Positions 1 to 8,471 of a stretch of 64,000 bases of DNA are shown piece by piece. Under the pieces are notes generated by a model that was not told the DNA's origin, made no database searches, and was given only the letters and a program-made list of their open reading frames with translations. Where the stretch lies: contig NZ_CM001489.1 in NCBI RefSeq assembly GCF_000262465.1, positions 291,384 through 355,383 of the forward strand. Direction: 5' to 3'. The translations under genes were made by a program, and so were the position numbers. Each line of letters opens with the position of its first letter. Positions within the stretch are counted from its first letter, which is position 1. The DNA comes from Frankia sp. QA3 (GTDB taxonomy: Bacteria; Actinomycetota; Actinomycetes; Frankiales; Frankiaceae).

Positions 1-94
1 CGGCCGCGGCGAGCTCGGCCGCGATCGCGGCACCGATGCCGTCGGTCGAGCCGGTGACGAGGGCGCTGCGTCCATCCAGGGATGTGGTCGACAT
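1..94 (-). CDS. Short-chain dehydrogenase/reductase, N-terminal fragment (runs off the window)
   Basis: Only the first 31 codons are inside the window, read leftward from an ATG at 94. The peptide shows a short N-terminus followed by a Rossmann start (ALVTGSTDGIGAAIA), which is the TGxxxGIG nucleotide-binding motif of classical SDR oxidoreductases. The substrate cannot be told from this fragment. It is transcribed divergently from the TetR gene at 207, which makes it the likely target of that regulator. Confidence 0.85.
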   Translation of the reverse strand, partial: MSTTSLDGRSALVTGSTDGIGAAIAAELAAA

Positions 95-164
95 GGGGTC
101 CTTCCGGTAGTGGTTTCTCGACCGCTGAAGGTCGCGTGCGCGGCCTAATCTGCCTGGGATAAAT

Positions 165-180
165 TGGACCCGCAAGTCCA
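165..180. promoter_or_regulatory. Inverted repeat, candidate TetR operator
   Basis: TGGAC and GTCCA form a perfect 5-bp inverted repeat around a 6-bp spacer. It lies between the divergent SDR (start 94) and TetR gene (start 207), 27 bp before the TetR start. TetR proteins usually bind such palindromes in the shared promoter. Assignment to this regulator is inferred from position only. Confidence 0.4.
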
Positions 181-206
181 GAAACAGGCGGCAGGAGGGG
201 GCGGCC

Positions 207-800
207 GTGCCGACCAGGCTGACGTCGAAGGGCAGCGCGACCCGGCAACGGATCATCGAGGGGGCGGCGGCCGAGATCCGTGCGCGCGGGGTCATGGTGA
301 CCACGCTGGACGACGTCCGGGCCCGCACCGGCACCAGCAAGAGCCAGCTTTTCCACTACTTCCCGACCGGCAAGGAGGAGCTGCTGCTGGCTGTGGCCCG
401 CTTCGAGGCCGATCGCGTCCTCGCCGACCAGCAGCCCCAGCTCGGCGAGCTCACCTCGTGGCCGGCGTGGCTCGCGTGGCGGGACAAGGTCGTCGCCCGC
501 TATCGCGAGCAGGGGCGGCACTGCCCGCTGAGCGTGCTGGTGTCGCAGCTCGGGCGGAGCACCCCCGGCGCTCAGGCGGTCGTCACGGAGCTGATGAACC
601 AGTGGCAGGCGCAGATCGCCACCGGCATCCGCGCGATGGCGCGGGCGGGCGAGATCTCCCCGCTGCTGGACGCCGAGCGGCAGGCCGCGGCGCTGATCGC
701 CGGCATCCAGGGCGGCGTGCTCATGCTGCTGTCCACCGGCCGCACCACCCATCTCGAGGCGGCCCTCGACGTCGCCATCGAGGGGCTGCGCCGTCCCTGA
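207..800 (+). CDS. TetR/AcrR-family transcriptional regulator
   Basis: This 197-residue protein has the TetR layout. An N-terminal helix-turn-helix spans about residues 10-56 (TTLDDVRARTGTSKSQLFHYF, here cut to its key part ARTGTSKSQLFHYF), followed by a helical ligand-binding domain. The GTG start at 207 is chosen because GGAGGGG lies at 194-200. The gene is divergent from the partial SDR at the left edge, and an inverted repeat sits between them, so local autoregulation and SDR control are likely. The C-terminal domain does not reveal the ligand. Confidence 0.9.
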   Translation: MPTRLTSKGSATRQRIIEGAAAEIRARGVMVTTLDDVRARTGTSKSQLFHYFPTGKEELLLAVARFEADRVLADQQPQLGELTSWPAWLAWRDKVVARYREQGRHCPLSVLVSQLGRSTPGAQAVVTELMNQWQAQIATGIRAMARAGEISPLLDAERQAAALIAGIQGGVLMLLSTGRTTHLEAALDVAIEGLRRP

Positions 801-867
801 CCCGGAGCCGTCCCCCCGCCCGCACCGAGCAGGGCCTTCAGTGGGCGTGCCCTCAGCGGGCGTGCCC

Positions 868-1089
868 TCAGCCGGCGTGGGGGCCGGCGGCGGTGACGGC
901 CTGCGCCACCTGCGCCGGCAGCGTCGCGATCTCCGCCAGGACTCCCTCCATGGTGCGCGTCGGGTAGGAGAAACCGCAGTCGGCGCAGACATGCGTCTCG
1001 CCCACCAGCGGGGGCGGGCCGGTCGGGTGCCCCGCCGGCCGATCACCGGTCGCTAAAGCATCTAATGAATTTGGCGCATCGCTCGACAC
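868..1089 (-). pseudogene. Truncated DinB / maleylpyruvate isomerase-like N-terminal fragment
   Basis: The leftward frame encodes 73 residues with a Cys-x2-Cys segment (HVCADCGFSYPTRT) followed by a helix. This matches, from memory, the N-terminal end of actinobacterial DinB/mycothiol-dependent isomerase-like proteins, which normally continue for over 150 residues. Here it stops at 868 inside a duplicated 15-bp sequence (844-858 and 859-873). I read it as a truncated remnant; a small real zinc-ribbon-like protein is the alternative. Confidence 0.4.
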
Positions 1090-1120
1090 TGTGCCCGTCG
1101 ACGGGAAATGCTGGCCCTCG

Positions 1121-1156
1121 CGCGACAGCTACAGGTGGCGCGACAGCTACAGGTGG
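1121..1156. repeat. 18-bp tandem duplication before an enoyl-CoA hydratase gene
   Basis: CGCGACAGCTACAGGTGG occurs twice in exact tandem (1121-1138 and 1139-1156). The second copy ends directly at the GGAGG ribosome binding site of the gene starting at 1166. It is one of four 18-bp tandem repeat loci in the window. Confidence 0.95.
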
Positions 1157-1165
1157 GAGGCGGCG

Positions 1166-2080
1166 GTGACGACGGAATCGACGACGACCGCGGGCGAGGC
1201 GGCGGCGGACCGGCCGGTGGTGGCCGAGGGGCCGGTGCTCCTCGACGTGGGTACTGACGGCGTCGGGGTGGTGACGCTGAACCGGCCGGAGCGGCGCAAC
1301 GGCTGGAACCCCGAGATGGAGAACCGGTACTTCGACGTCCTCGCGCAGGCCGACCGCGACCCGGCGATCCGCGTGCTGATCGTCACCGGCGCGGGCACCA
1401 CGTTCTGCCCAGGGGTCGACACCGGCCGGCTCGGCCAGATCGCGGGCAAGCCGATGGACACCACCGGCCGCCGCTCGCCGGTGCGGGCCTGGTCGGTGCG
1501 CAAACCGATGATCGCCGCCGTCAACGGGGCCTGCGCCGGCATGGGCCTGGTCCAGGCCCTGCTGTGCGACGTGCGCTTCGCTGCCCGCGGTGCCCGGTTC
1601 ACCACCGCCTTCGCCCGCCGCGGGCTGGCCGGCGAGTTCGGCATCACCTGGCTGCTGCCCCGCCTCATCGGCCAGGAGCGGGCGGCGGACCTGCTGCTGT
1701 CGTCGCGGGTGTTCGACGCCGACGAGGCCCGCGAGCTCGGCGTCGTCACCCGGGTGGTGGATCCCGCGGAGCTCCTGCCCGCCGCGCGCGCCTACGCCGC
1801 GGACATCGCGGCGAACTGCTCGCCGGTGTCGCTGGCGCTGATCCGCCACCAGCTGCGCACCGACAGCGCCGGCGAGCTCGACGCGGCGCTCGGCCGCACC
1901 TACCGGGCGATGGCCGCCGCCGCCGTCGGCCCGGACTTCCGCGAGGGCATCGACAGCTTCCTGGAGAAGCGTCCCGCGTCGTTCCCCCCGCTCGCCGACG
2001 ACCTCGACCCGGCCGCGATCACCGGCGCCACCCTGCCCGAGCTGGACTTCGACCCGTCCGGCGCCGTGGGCCGGTCCTGA
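1166..2080 (+). CDS. Enoyl-CoA hydratase/isomerase family protein
   Basis: This 304-residue crotonase-fold protein would hydrate or isomerise an enoyl-CoA in the cytoplasm. Visible marks are the early VVTLNRPERRNGWN segment, an oxyanion-hole region (TTFCPGVDTGRL), IAAVNGACAGMGL, and LAGEFGITWLLPR, where the Glu is at the usual catalytic position. The GTG at 1166 is chosen over upstream starts because GGAGG lies at 1156-1160. It is followed after 38 bp by an SDR in the same direction, suggesting a small acyl-CoA oxidation operon. Substrate unknown. Confidence 0.9.
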   Translation: MTTESTTTAGEAAADRPVVAEGPVLLDVGTDGVGVVTLNRPERRNGWNPEMENRYFDVLAQADRDPAIRVLIVTGAGTTFCPGVDTGRLGQIAGKPMDTTGRRSPVRAWSVRKPMIAAVNGACAGMGLVQALLCDVRFAARGARFTTAFARRGLAGEFGITWLLPRLIGQERAADLLLSSRVFDADEARELGVVTRVVDPAELLPAARAYAADIAANCSPVSLALIRHQLRTDSAGELDAALGRTYRAMAAAAVGPDFREGIDSFLEKRPASFPPLADDLDPAAITGATLPELDFDPSGAVGRS

Positions 2081-2118
2081 TCATCGCGGGCCCCGACCAT
2101 CGCAGAAGGAGACCGCCG

Positions 2119-2895
2119 ATGACGGCCACGGTGCACATCGACATGACAGGCAAGGTCGCTCTGGTCACCGGCGGCGGCTACGGGATGGGGCGGGCGTCGG
2201 CCCGGCGGTTCGCCGAGTGCGGCGCGGCCGTGGTCGTCGCCGACATCAACCCGGACACCGGCGCGGAGACGGTCGAGCTGATCCGGGCCGCGGGCGGGGA
2301 GGCGACGTTCGTCCACGCCGACGTCGGTGAGCCGGACGCCGTGCGGGACATGGTCGACCTCACTGTTGCCACGTACGGGGGGCTGGACTACGCCCACAAC
2401 AACGCCGGCATCGTCGAATCCCAGGACCCGGTCGTCAGCTACCCGGAACAGCTCTGGGAGCGGATCCTGCGCACCAACCTGACCAGCGTCTTCCTGTGCC
2501 TGAAGTACGAGATCCCGCGGATGCTGGAGCGCGGCGGCGGGGCCATCGTCAACGTGGCGTCGGAGTCCACCTACAAGGGCAACGTCGCCGACATCGGGTA
2601 CACGGCCAGCAAGCACGGCGTGGTGGGCCTGACCACGGCCGCCGCCCTGCAGTACGCCCGGCGCAACATCCGGGTCAACGCCGTGGCGCCCGGCAACGTG
2701 GACACCGGCATCGTCGAGCGGGCCCGCCAGTACCTGACGCCGGAGCAGCTGCGGGGGATGGAACAGGCCCAGCCGATCCGCCGGCTCAGCCGCCCCGAGG
2801 AGATCGCCGAGGTCGTCGTCTGGCTGTGCTCGGACGCCGCCGTGCTCGTCAACGCCGCCAAGATCGCCGCCGACACCGGCTGGCACGTCGCCTGA
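2119..2895 (+). CDS. Short-chain dehydrogenase/reductase
   Basis: This is a 258-residue classical SDR that would oxidise or reduce an alcohol/ketone with NAD(P)(H). It has TGGGYGMG at residues 17-24, an NNAG motif near 94-97, and catalytic Tyr161 and Lys165 (YTASK). An acidic residue after the second strand (VVADIN) suggests NAD(H) preference. The ATG at 2119 has AGAAGGAGA upstream. It follows the enoyl-CoA hydratase at 1166 and probably acts as the 3-hydroxyacyl-CoA dehydrogenase of the same route. Confidence 0.9.
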   Translation: MTATVHIDMTGKVALVTGGGYGMGRASARRFAECGAAVVVADINPDTGAETVELIRAAGGEATFVHADVGEPDAVRDMVDLTVATYGGLDYAHNNAGIVESQDPVVSYPEQLWERILRTNLTSVFLCLKYEIPRMLERGGGAIVNVASESTYKGNVADIGYTASKHGVVGLTTAAALQYARRNIRVNAVAPGNVDTGIVERARQYLTPEQLRGMEQAQPIRRLSRPEEIAEVVVWLCSDAAVLVNAAKIAADTGWHVA

Positions 2896-2900
2896 CCGTT

Positions 2901-2940
2901 CGTCCGGCGGCGCCGCCGATCTTCGCGGTGCCGCCGGACG
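2901..2940. terminator. Bidirectional hairpin between convergent genes
   Basis: CGTCCGGCGGC (2901-2911) pairs perfectly with GCCGCCGGACG (2930-2940). It lies exactly between the convergent SDR (ends 2895) and enoyl-CoA hydratase (ends 2952). There is no U-run, as is common in actinobacteria. Confidence 0.7.
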
Positions 2941-2951
2941 GGAGCACTACC

Positions 2952-3755
2952 TCAGCGCCACGCCCAGCGAGGCTCGCGCTTCTCCAGGTAGGCGCGGCGC
3001 GCCTCCCCGGCGTCGTCGAGGCGGCTGACCCGCGCGGTGTAGTCCTGCTCCAGCCGGTACCCCTCGTCGAGGGGCAGGTCCTCGACCCGGTTCATCGACT
3101 CCTTGGACAGCCGCAGCGCCAGCGGGCTCTTCGCCGCGATCTGCGCGGCCAGGGCGCGCGCCGTGGCGGCGAGCTCCGCGCGGGGCACCAGCGCGGCGGC
3201 GGCGCCGAGCCGGTAGAACTCGGCCGCGGGCACGCGCCGGCCCGTCAGCGCCATCTCGCGGGTCTTCATCGGGCCGACGAGACGCTGCACGTGCCGGGTG
3301 CCACCGAGGACGCCCACGTCGATCTCCGGCAGGGAGAAGAACGCCTCCTCGGCGAGGACCACCAGGTCGCAGCAGCCGACCAGGGCGGCCCCGGCGCCGA
3401 CGCACGCGCCGCCGACCGCCGCGACGACCGGCAGGCCGCCGTCGCGGATGCCGGCGAGGCAGCCGCGCACGACGGAGCCGGGATCGATCAGGTCGGTCAG
3501 GCTCTCCTCGGGCAGCAGCTCCCGGCGGGTGTAACGGCGTTCCGACTCGGTGATGTCGGCGCCGGCGCAGAAGATGCGCTCGAAGTCCGAGGCGAGGATC
3601 GCGACGGCGGCCTCATCCCCCCGGCCGAGCTCGGTGAACACCTGCCCGATCTCGCGCATCATCGGCGCGCTCAGCGCATTGCGCGGGGGGCGGGCGAGGG
3701 TGACCGTGGCGATGCGGTCAGCGATCTCGACCCGGACGAACTTGGGTTCTTCCAC
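2952..3755 (-). CDS. Enoyl-CoA hydratase/isomerase family protein
   Basis: This 267-residue crotonase-fold protein has the expected RIATVTLARPPRNALS start, a CAGADI oxyanion-hole segment, AVGGACVGAGAALVGCCD, and a single acidic candidate in PEIDVGVLGG. Only one clear catalytic Glu is seen, which is common in isomerases and dehydratases of the family. The GTG at 3755 is preceded by GAAGGAG. It is divergent from the mycofactocin-type SDR at 3904 and convergent with the SDR at 2119. Confidence 0.88.
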   Translation of the reverse strand: MEEPKFVRVEIADRIATVTLARPPRNALSAPMMREIGQVFTELGRGDEAAVAILASDFERIFCAGADITESERRYTRRELLPEESLTDLIDPGSVVRGCLAGIRDGGLPVVAAVGGACVGAGAALVGCCDLVVLAEEAFFSLPEIDVGVLGGTRHVQRLVGPMKTREMALTGRRVPAAEFYRLGAAAALVPRAELAATARALAAQIAAKSPLALRLSKESMNRVEDLPLDEGYRLEQDYTARVSRLDDAGEARRAYLEKREPRWAWR

Positions 3756-3792
3756 CGCCGGGGCTCCTTCGGGTGACGGGCGAATAGATAAA

Positions 3793-3806
3793 CGATATGA
3801 CTATCG
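3793..3806. promoter_or_regulatory. Short palindrome in a divergent promoter region
   Basis: CGATA-TGAC-TATCG is a perfect inverted repeat in an AT-rich patch between the divergent genes starting at 3755 (minus) and 3904 (plus). It could be an operator for either gene. No regulator gene is adjacent. Confidence 0.3.
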
Positions 3807-3903
3807 GAGGGTCGCGTGCGACGTGAACGGCCCGGTGACAACGCAAGCGGGAGGACATCATGACGATGCGACGCGCGGCGACGGCCTTAACGGGAGCGGC
3901 GCG

Positions 3904-4764
3904 ATGACGGCGCCCGTCGGCACGGGACGCCTCGCCGGCAAGGTCGCCTTCATCACCGGGATCGCCCGCGGGCAGGGCCGCTCCCACGCGGTCGCGCTCG
4001 CCCGCGAGGGCGCGGACATCATCGGCATCGACCGGGCCGCCGACGTCGCGACGATGGGCTACCCGCTGGGCACCGCCGACGAGCTCGCCGAGACCGTCGC
4101 CCTGGTCGAGAAGACCGGCCGGCGGATCATCGCCCGCGTGGGCGACGTGCGTGACCGGGCGGCGCTCGCCGACCTGCTCGCCACCGGCGTACGCGAACTC
4201 GGCGGCCTGGACATCGTCGTGGCGAGCGCCGGGATCTCCCCGCCCGCGCGCCGGCTGTGGGAGATCCCGCCGGAGCAGTGGGACGACGTGATCGGGATCA
4301 ACCTCACCGGCGTCTTCCACACCCTCGCCGCGTCCGTTCCGCACCTGCTCGCCGGGCGCAAGGGCGGCTCGATCATCGTGATCAGCTCGGGCGCGGCGCT
4401 CAACCGCGTCCCGAACCTGTCCGACTACGTCACCACGAAGAACGGCGTGATCGGAATGGCGATGTCGCTGGCGAACGAGGTGGCGCACCGCCAGATCCGG
4501 GTGAACGTCATCGCGCCCGGCACCGTGAACACCCCGATGGTCACCGCCAACACCCAGCAGTTCCACCTGTTCCGCCCGGACCTGCCGAACCCGACGGTGG
4601 ACGACTGCCGGGAGGGCTTCGCCGCGTCGATGCCGATGGGCCGGCCGTGGCTCGAACCCGAGGACATCTCCCAGGCCGTGGTGTTCCTGTCCAGCGACGA
4701 GGCCCGCTGGATCAGCGGCGTCGTCCTGCCCGTCGACCAGGGCAACACCAACCGCCGCTACTGA
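3904..4764 (+). CDS. Mycofactocin-coupled SDR oxidoreductase
   Basis: This 286-residue SDR has features of the mycofactocin-associated subgroup (carveol dehydrogenase-like, TIGR03971 type as I recall it): TGIARGQGRSHAV at about residue 18, an insertion after strand 2 (YPLGTADELAETVALVE), and GDVRD. Catalytic Tyr175 and Lys179 are in the sequence YVTTK. Such enzymes hold NAD tightly and pass electrons to mycofactocin rather than exchanging cofactor. Start 3904 follows GGGAG. No mycofactocin biosynthesis genes are visible in the window, so they would have to be elsewhere. Confidence 0.85.
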   Translation: MTAPVGTGRLAGKVAFITGIARGQGRSHAVALAREGADIIGIDRAADVATMGYPLGTADELAETVALVEKTGRRIIARVGDVRDRAALADLLATGVRELGGLDIVVASAGISPPARRLWEIPPEQWDDVIGINLTGVFHTLAASVPHLLAGRKGGSIIVISSGAALNRVPNLSDYVTTKNGVIGMAMSLANEVAHRQIRVNVIAPGTVNTPMVTANTQQFHLFRPDLPNPTVDDCREGFAASMPMGRPWLEPEDISQAVVFLSSDEARWISGVVLPVDQGNTNRRY

Positions 4765-4796
4765 CCCGCCTGCCCGCCCTCGCCCGGCCGCCCCGC

Positions 4797-5717
4797 CTAG
4801 CCGGCCTGGATCGCCGGGCTGGGCCGGGTTCGGGCGGGCCGCACGAGGTTGACGGTCTCGAAGACCGCCCGCAGCCCGCCGTCGGTGCCGTAGAGCTCGC
4901 CTCGGCCGAGGATCCGCCCGCGGGCCGCCTGCGGCGTCTGGACCCGGTAGAGATGCCAGTCGCGGACGTCGAGGTCGTCCAGGTAGGTGACGGTCTGCGC
5001 GAGGACCACCGCCTGCAGCTCGGCGCGGGGTGGCAGTGCAATCCCGCCGTTGAGCATGCCGTCACCGATCGCGAGCGTCTCCACCGTGTGCGCTACCAGG
5101 GCCCGCCACATGGTCGGGTCGTCCGGGGCGTCGGCGATGCGGGTCCAGAGGTCGAGCTGGCGCGGCGCCCTCCGCGGCATGATCGCCGCCTCCCAGGGCA
5201 GCAGCGCGCGGCGGACGGGTTCGGCGTCGGCCGGCCGCCCGACGTCCGCGGCGGGGGAGTCGAACCGGTGGTAGTCGGGCTCGCCCCCGGCGAGCATCAC
5301 CTGCGCCCGGCTGAGCTGGTCGCCGCCCTGGCGCAGGGACAGGGCGAACGACTCCACCGACCGACCCCCGGCGAGCCGCTCCACGTCGATCTCCAGCGGC
5401 AGGTCGGCGCGGCCGCCGCGCAGGAACAGCGTGTGCAGGGTGTGCAGCCGCTTGCCGGGCGCCAGCCGCTCGGCGAGGACGACCTGCTGACCGAGCTGCT
5501 GGGCGCCGAGGACGCCCCCGTGCCCGCTCGGGACGCATCGGGCCGCCGTCGTGGGCAGCGCCGGCGTCAGGTCGAGCACCCGCAGCAGGTCGGGGAGGGT
5601 GAACAGGGTCCGCACCCAGTCCGGCTCGTAGCGCGGTGCGCCCGCGTCCGCCGCGGCCGGCTCATGCTCACCGCCACCGTGGGTGGCGACGGTGATCGTG
5701 TCCGAAAGCTCTGCCAC
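4797..5717 (-). CDS. tesB: Acyl-CoA thioesterase II (TesB-like)
   Basis: This 306-residue protein has the double hot-dog layout of TesB. The N-terminal half has GGVLGAQQLGQ and HTLHTLFLRGG, and the C-terminal half ends with the family pattern of a Trp-His-Leu-Tyr strand followed by AARGRILGRGELYGTDGGL. It would hydrolyse acyl-CoA to free acid and CoA. The GTG at 5717 has GGAGAGG upstream. It is convergent with the SDR at 3904. The symbol is given by family resemblance, not proven orthology. Confidence 0.85.
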   Translation of the reverse strand: MAELSDTITVATHGGGEHEPAAADAGAPRYEPDWVRTLFTLPDLLRVLDLTPALPTTAARCVPSGHGGVLGAQQLGQQVVLAERLAPGKRLHTLHTLFLRGGRADLPLEIDVERLAGGRSVESFALSLRQGGDQLSRAQVMLAGGEPDYHRFDSPAADVGRPADAEPVRRALLPWEAAIMPRRAPRQLDLWTRIADAPDDPTMWRALVAHTVETLAIGDGMLNGGIALPPRAELQAVVLAQTVTYLDDLDVRDWHLYRVQTPQAARGRILGRGELYGTDGGLRAVFETVNLVRPARTRPSPAIQAG

Positions 5718-5902
5718 GTCGTGCCCGCCCTCTCCCAGCCGTCAGGCCACGCAGCCAAAGGTGATGCAGATTCATCCAAACCGAGCAGGCGCCGCCGGTG
5801 CCGGGCGCGGTGACCGAGCGCACAGCGCACCGTGCGCATCCCGGACCGTTGCGAGTATCCGGCGGGCGACTCGCCGGATACGGCACCCGCTGGTGAGACG
5901 TC

Positions 5903-6115
5903 CTACCAGCTCGCGCTCCGTCGCATGAACCGCGGCTTGGTGAGAAGCTCGAAGAGCGTCAGTTCGAAGGTGGCGCGGATTCGTGTGATCCCTCGTGCGG
6001 TGCGCACCTCCTCGCGGAGGAGCTGGGTGAGGGTGCTCCTGTTGCCCGCCATCTCCTGGCGAAGCTGCTCGTCGGGCTCGATGAACCCCTTTGCCGTCTC
6101 ACCGGGCCTCAACAT
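5903..6115 (-). CDS. Small protein of unknown function, coupled to a condensation-domain gene
   Basis: This frame encodes 70 residues that I do not recognise. They are charged and mainly helical by eye, with LRQEM, LREEV and FELTLFELL segments and no membrane helix. Evidence that it is real: the ATG at 6115 overlaps the stop of the upstream gene by 7 nt and has AAGGGAG just before it, a typical translational coupling. It may act with the condensation-domain protein or be a small partner. The remaining 185 bp to the TesB gene contain no evident gene. Confidence 0.5.
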   Translation of the reverse strand: MLRPGETAKGFIEPDEQLRQEMAGNRSTLTQLLREEVRTARGITRIRATFELTLFELLTKPRFMRRSASW

Positions 6116-7488
6116 CTTCTCCCTTGCCGCGTTTCATGCCCGATACCGGCCAGCTCATCAAAAGCCGTCCGGAAGATCTGGGCGAAGGCCGCGGCGGCGG
6201 CGCGGCCGAAGAGGTGCCGGTGGTACCCGAACGCGAGGTGGAGACCGGTGCCGTACCTGGTCGCGCCGATGAAGAGTCCCTGGGGCATGCCGGCGGTGCC
6301 GGTGAAGTAGACCGAGGAGATCGTTGGGCTGTCGGAGGCGATGCCGGCGAGCGGGCCGAGGTTGCTGACGGCGGCGGCGGGGGTGATGAGCGGGCGCGCC
6401 GTCCGCACCCCCAACCGCAGCAGTGAGCCTCGCCAGGGCCCGGGAATTCGTCCAGTGGCGGCCGTGCCGACCCTGCCGGCGACTCCCGCTATGACGGGCA
6501 CGGCCGCCGCCTGCTTCGCGCGCTCGGTCTGGTCGACGATCCGGCCGGCCAGCCTGATCAGGTCCGCCCGGTCCGCCGGTTCACTGACGATCAGCACCTG
6601 GCCGGTGTTGTTGCCACTCGCGCCGGGCATCGTCCCCAGGCTGATCGGCATCCTGACCCGCAGTGTCCCGGCCTCCCCGCCGCGCTGCCGGTTCCACCGG
6701 TCGATGGTGAGATGGGCCGCCGCGACCAGCAGGTCGTTGACGGTCAGCCGACGTCCGCCGGGCAGTGTCACGCGCCGATCCGGCACCGGCAGGGTCATCG
6801 GGTGGTAGCCGTAGCCGGCGGTCCGGCTCGCGTCCAGGGGAGTGATGTGTCGGCCGGAGCGGTGCGTGAACGCGGTCCAGCCATGGCCGGCCGATCTCGG
6901 GGCCGACGGCACACCGGCGGGCAGCCCGACGCGACCGCCGCCGGACCGGTCCGCGGTCGCGGTCGTGGAGGCGTCGGTCACCCGGTACTCGGCGAAGATC
7001 TCGGACACGACGGCGGCGAGACTCATGCCGTCGACCGCGAGGTGATGCGCGACGACGGAGAGCTGGTCGCCGTCCGGTCGCTGCACCAACGCGATACGCA
7101 GCGGCGGGTGGGCACGCAGATCGAAGGGGGACGACATCATCGTCTCGTGGACGTGCCAGCCGTCGCTGCCGTCGCCGATCTGCCCGACCGGATCTGAGGA
7201 CGGCAGCGCGGCGAACCGCCACGCATACTGACGTGCCCCGTAGAGGCTCGCCCGCATCATGGGATGCCGGCCGATCGCCCTGCGCACCGCGAGCCGCAGT
7301 CGCGTCACTTCCAACGCGCCCCCGGTCTGCACGAACAATCCGCAGGTCAGCGGTGCGCTGGTCCGATCGGAGGCGGCCAGGATCTGCTCGCTGGACGTGA
7401 GCACCCGATCGGGCGCGGGTGCCGGCGAACCACCCTGGCTCTCCACCTCCACGTGCACCGGCCCCCAGCCCCCCGAATTAGTCAGCAC
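6109..7488 (-). CDS. Stand-alone condensation-domain / PapA-like acyltransferase
   Basis: The 459-residue protein belongs to the chloramphenicol-acetyltransferase-like superfamily that includes NRPS condensation domains and PapA acyltransferases. The hallmark is HHLAVDG at roughly residues 143-149, matching HHxxxDG. It also has a phthiocerol/wax-type second half with a conserved FGYHRHLFG end. There are no adenylation or carrier domains nearby, so it likely acyl-transfers a small molecule or lipid. The predicted GTG at 7488 has no clear ribosome binding site; an internal GTG near 7458 is possible. It is followed by the small gene at 6115. Confidence 0.8.
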   Translation of the reverse strand: MLTNSGGWGPVHVEVESQGGSPAPAPDRVLTSSEQILAASDRTSAPLTCGLFVQTGGALEVTRLRLAVRRAIGRHPMMRASLYGARQYAWRFAALPSSDPVGQIGDGSDGWHVHETMMSSPFDLRAHPPLRIALVQRPDGDQLSVVAHHLAVDGMSLAAVVSEIFAEYRVTDASTTATADRSGGGRVGLPAGVPSAPRSAGHGWTAFTHRSGRHITPLDASRTAGYGYHPMTLPVPDRRVTLPGGRRLTVNDLLVAAAHLTIDRWNRQRGGEAGTLRVRMPISLGTMPGASGNNTGQVLIVSEPADRADLIRLAGRIVDQTERAKQAAAVPVIAGVAGRVGTAATGRIPGPWRGSLLRLGVRTARPLITPAAAVSNLGPLAGIASDSPTISSVYFTGTAGMPQGLFIGATRYGTGLHLAFGYHRHLFGRAAAAAFAQIFRTAFDELAGIGHETRQGRRC

Positions 7489-7560
7489 ACGATATACGTG
7501 GTCGGGGGGCGGGACGGCCTTCCGGTGCGCGGGGCCGTGGCGGCTGGCGCGGCCGCGTGG

Positions 7561-8409
7561 TCAGGCCTTGCGGGCCAGACCCCCGGCGACCAGCTTTTCG
7601 GTGAGGGTCAGCGGCTCGGGGACCGGCTCCTGCGGCCGCCACAACGGGTTGTAGACGAGACCGGGCTCGACGAGGTCGAGGCCGTCGAAGTACTCGCCGA
7701 TCTCCGCGAGAGTCCGGAACCGTCCGGTACCGAGGTCGGCCAGCAGCATCTTCTCCAGCTCGGTCGTCTGCTCGCCATGCGCGACGAAGTGGGTCAGGAA
7801 GAGGTAGCTGCCGGCGGCCAGGGCGTCCCGGTAGCGCCGGACGATGCCGGCGGGGTCCTCGTCGTCGTTGATGTGGTGGACGACGCCGAACAGGACCAGG
7901 CCGACCGGCTGGTCGAGATCGATCAGCGCGCGCAGGTCCGGGTGGGCGAGGATCTCCTCAGGGTGCCGGAAGTCGGCGGTGATCACGGTGGTGTTGCGGT
8001 TCTCGGCGAGCAGCGCCCGGCCGTGCGCGAGCACGATGGGATCGTTGTCGACGTACACCACGCGCGCGTCGGGCGCGACGCTCTGCGCCGCCTGGTGGGT
8101 GTTGCTGACGGTCGGCAGACCCGAACCGAGGTCGATGAACTGCCGGACGCCCTGCTCCGCCAGGTACCGCACCCCCCGGTTGAGCAGTGCCCGGTTGTAC
8201 TGCGCTGCCTCCCGCCCACCGGGGACGAACTGCATGAACTGGTCGGCCACGACCCGATCAGCCGGGAAGTTGTCCTTCCCGCCGAGAATCGCGTCGTAGA
8301 CCCGGGCGATGCTGGGCGTGGAGACGTCGATGTCCACGGGGGCCCAGCCGGCAGGCGGCTTGCTGCTCGCCTGCGCCAACGGATGCGGGTGGGCGTCGCC
8401 TTGCGTCAT
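7561..8409 (-). CDS. SAM-dependent methyltransferase of the PF04672 type
   Basis: This 282-residue protein matches the actinobacterial family often listed as 'S-adenosyl methyltransferase'. It has the family opening PSIARVYDAILGGKDNFPAD, here about residues 31-50, a QFIDLGSGLPT SAM-binding motif near 90-100, YVDNDPIVL after the second strand, and VVHHIND. Members methylate unknown small molecules and are numerous in Streptomyces and Frankia. GGAGA precedes the ATG at 8409. A heptamer repeat array starts 21 bp upstream of the gene. Target unknown. Confidence 0.88.
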   Translation of the reverse strand: MTQGDAHPHPLAQASSKPPAGWAPVDIDVSTPSIARVYDAILGGKDNFPADRVVADQFMQFVPGGREAAQYNRALLNRGVRYLAEQGVRQFIDLGSGLPTVSNTHQAAQSVAPDARVVYVDNDPIVLAHGRALLAENRNTTVITADFRHPEEILAHPDLRALIDLDQPVGLVLFGVVHHINDDEDPAGIVRRYRDALAAGSYLFLTHFVAHGEQTTELEKMLLADLGTGRFRTLAEIGEYFDGLDLVEPGLVYNPLWRPQEPVPEPLTLTEKLVAGGLARKA

Positions 8410-8429
8410 GGGTCTCCGATACTCGTCCG

Positions 8430-8471
8430 CGGCAGTCGGCAGTCGGCTGTCGGCTGTCGGCTGTCGGCTGT
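8430..8471. repeat. Heptamer tandem array (six units)
   Basis: Two copies of CGGCAGT are followed by four copies of CGGCTGT without gaps. The array sits just upstream of the methyltransferase gene (start 8409) and at the broken 3' end of a methylase remnant. Perfect short-unit arrays like this are prone to slippage. Confidence 0.95.

Noticed and set aside
5718..5902. A possible gene between the thioesterase and the small coupled protein
   Set aside because: Only frames without start signals or recognisable sequence are present in these 185 bp.
8430..8471. The heptamer array as a CRISPR array
   Set aside because: The units are contiguous 7-mers without spacers, and no Cas genes are present. 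No CRISPR-like repeat-spacer pattern was seen anywhere in the window.
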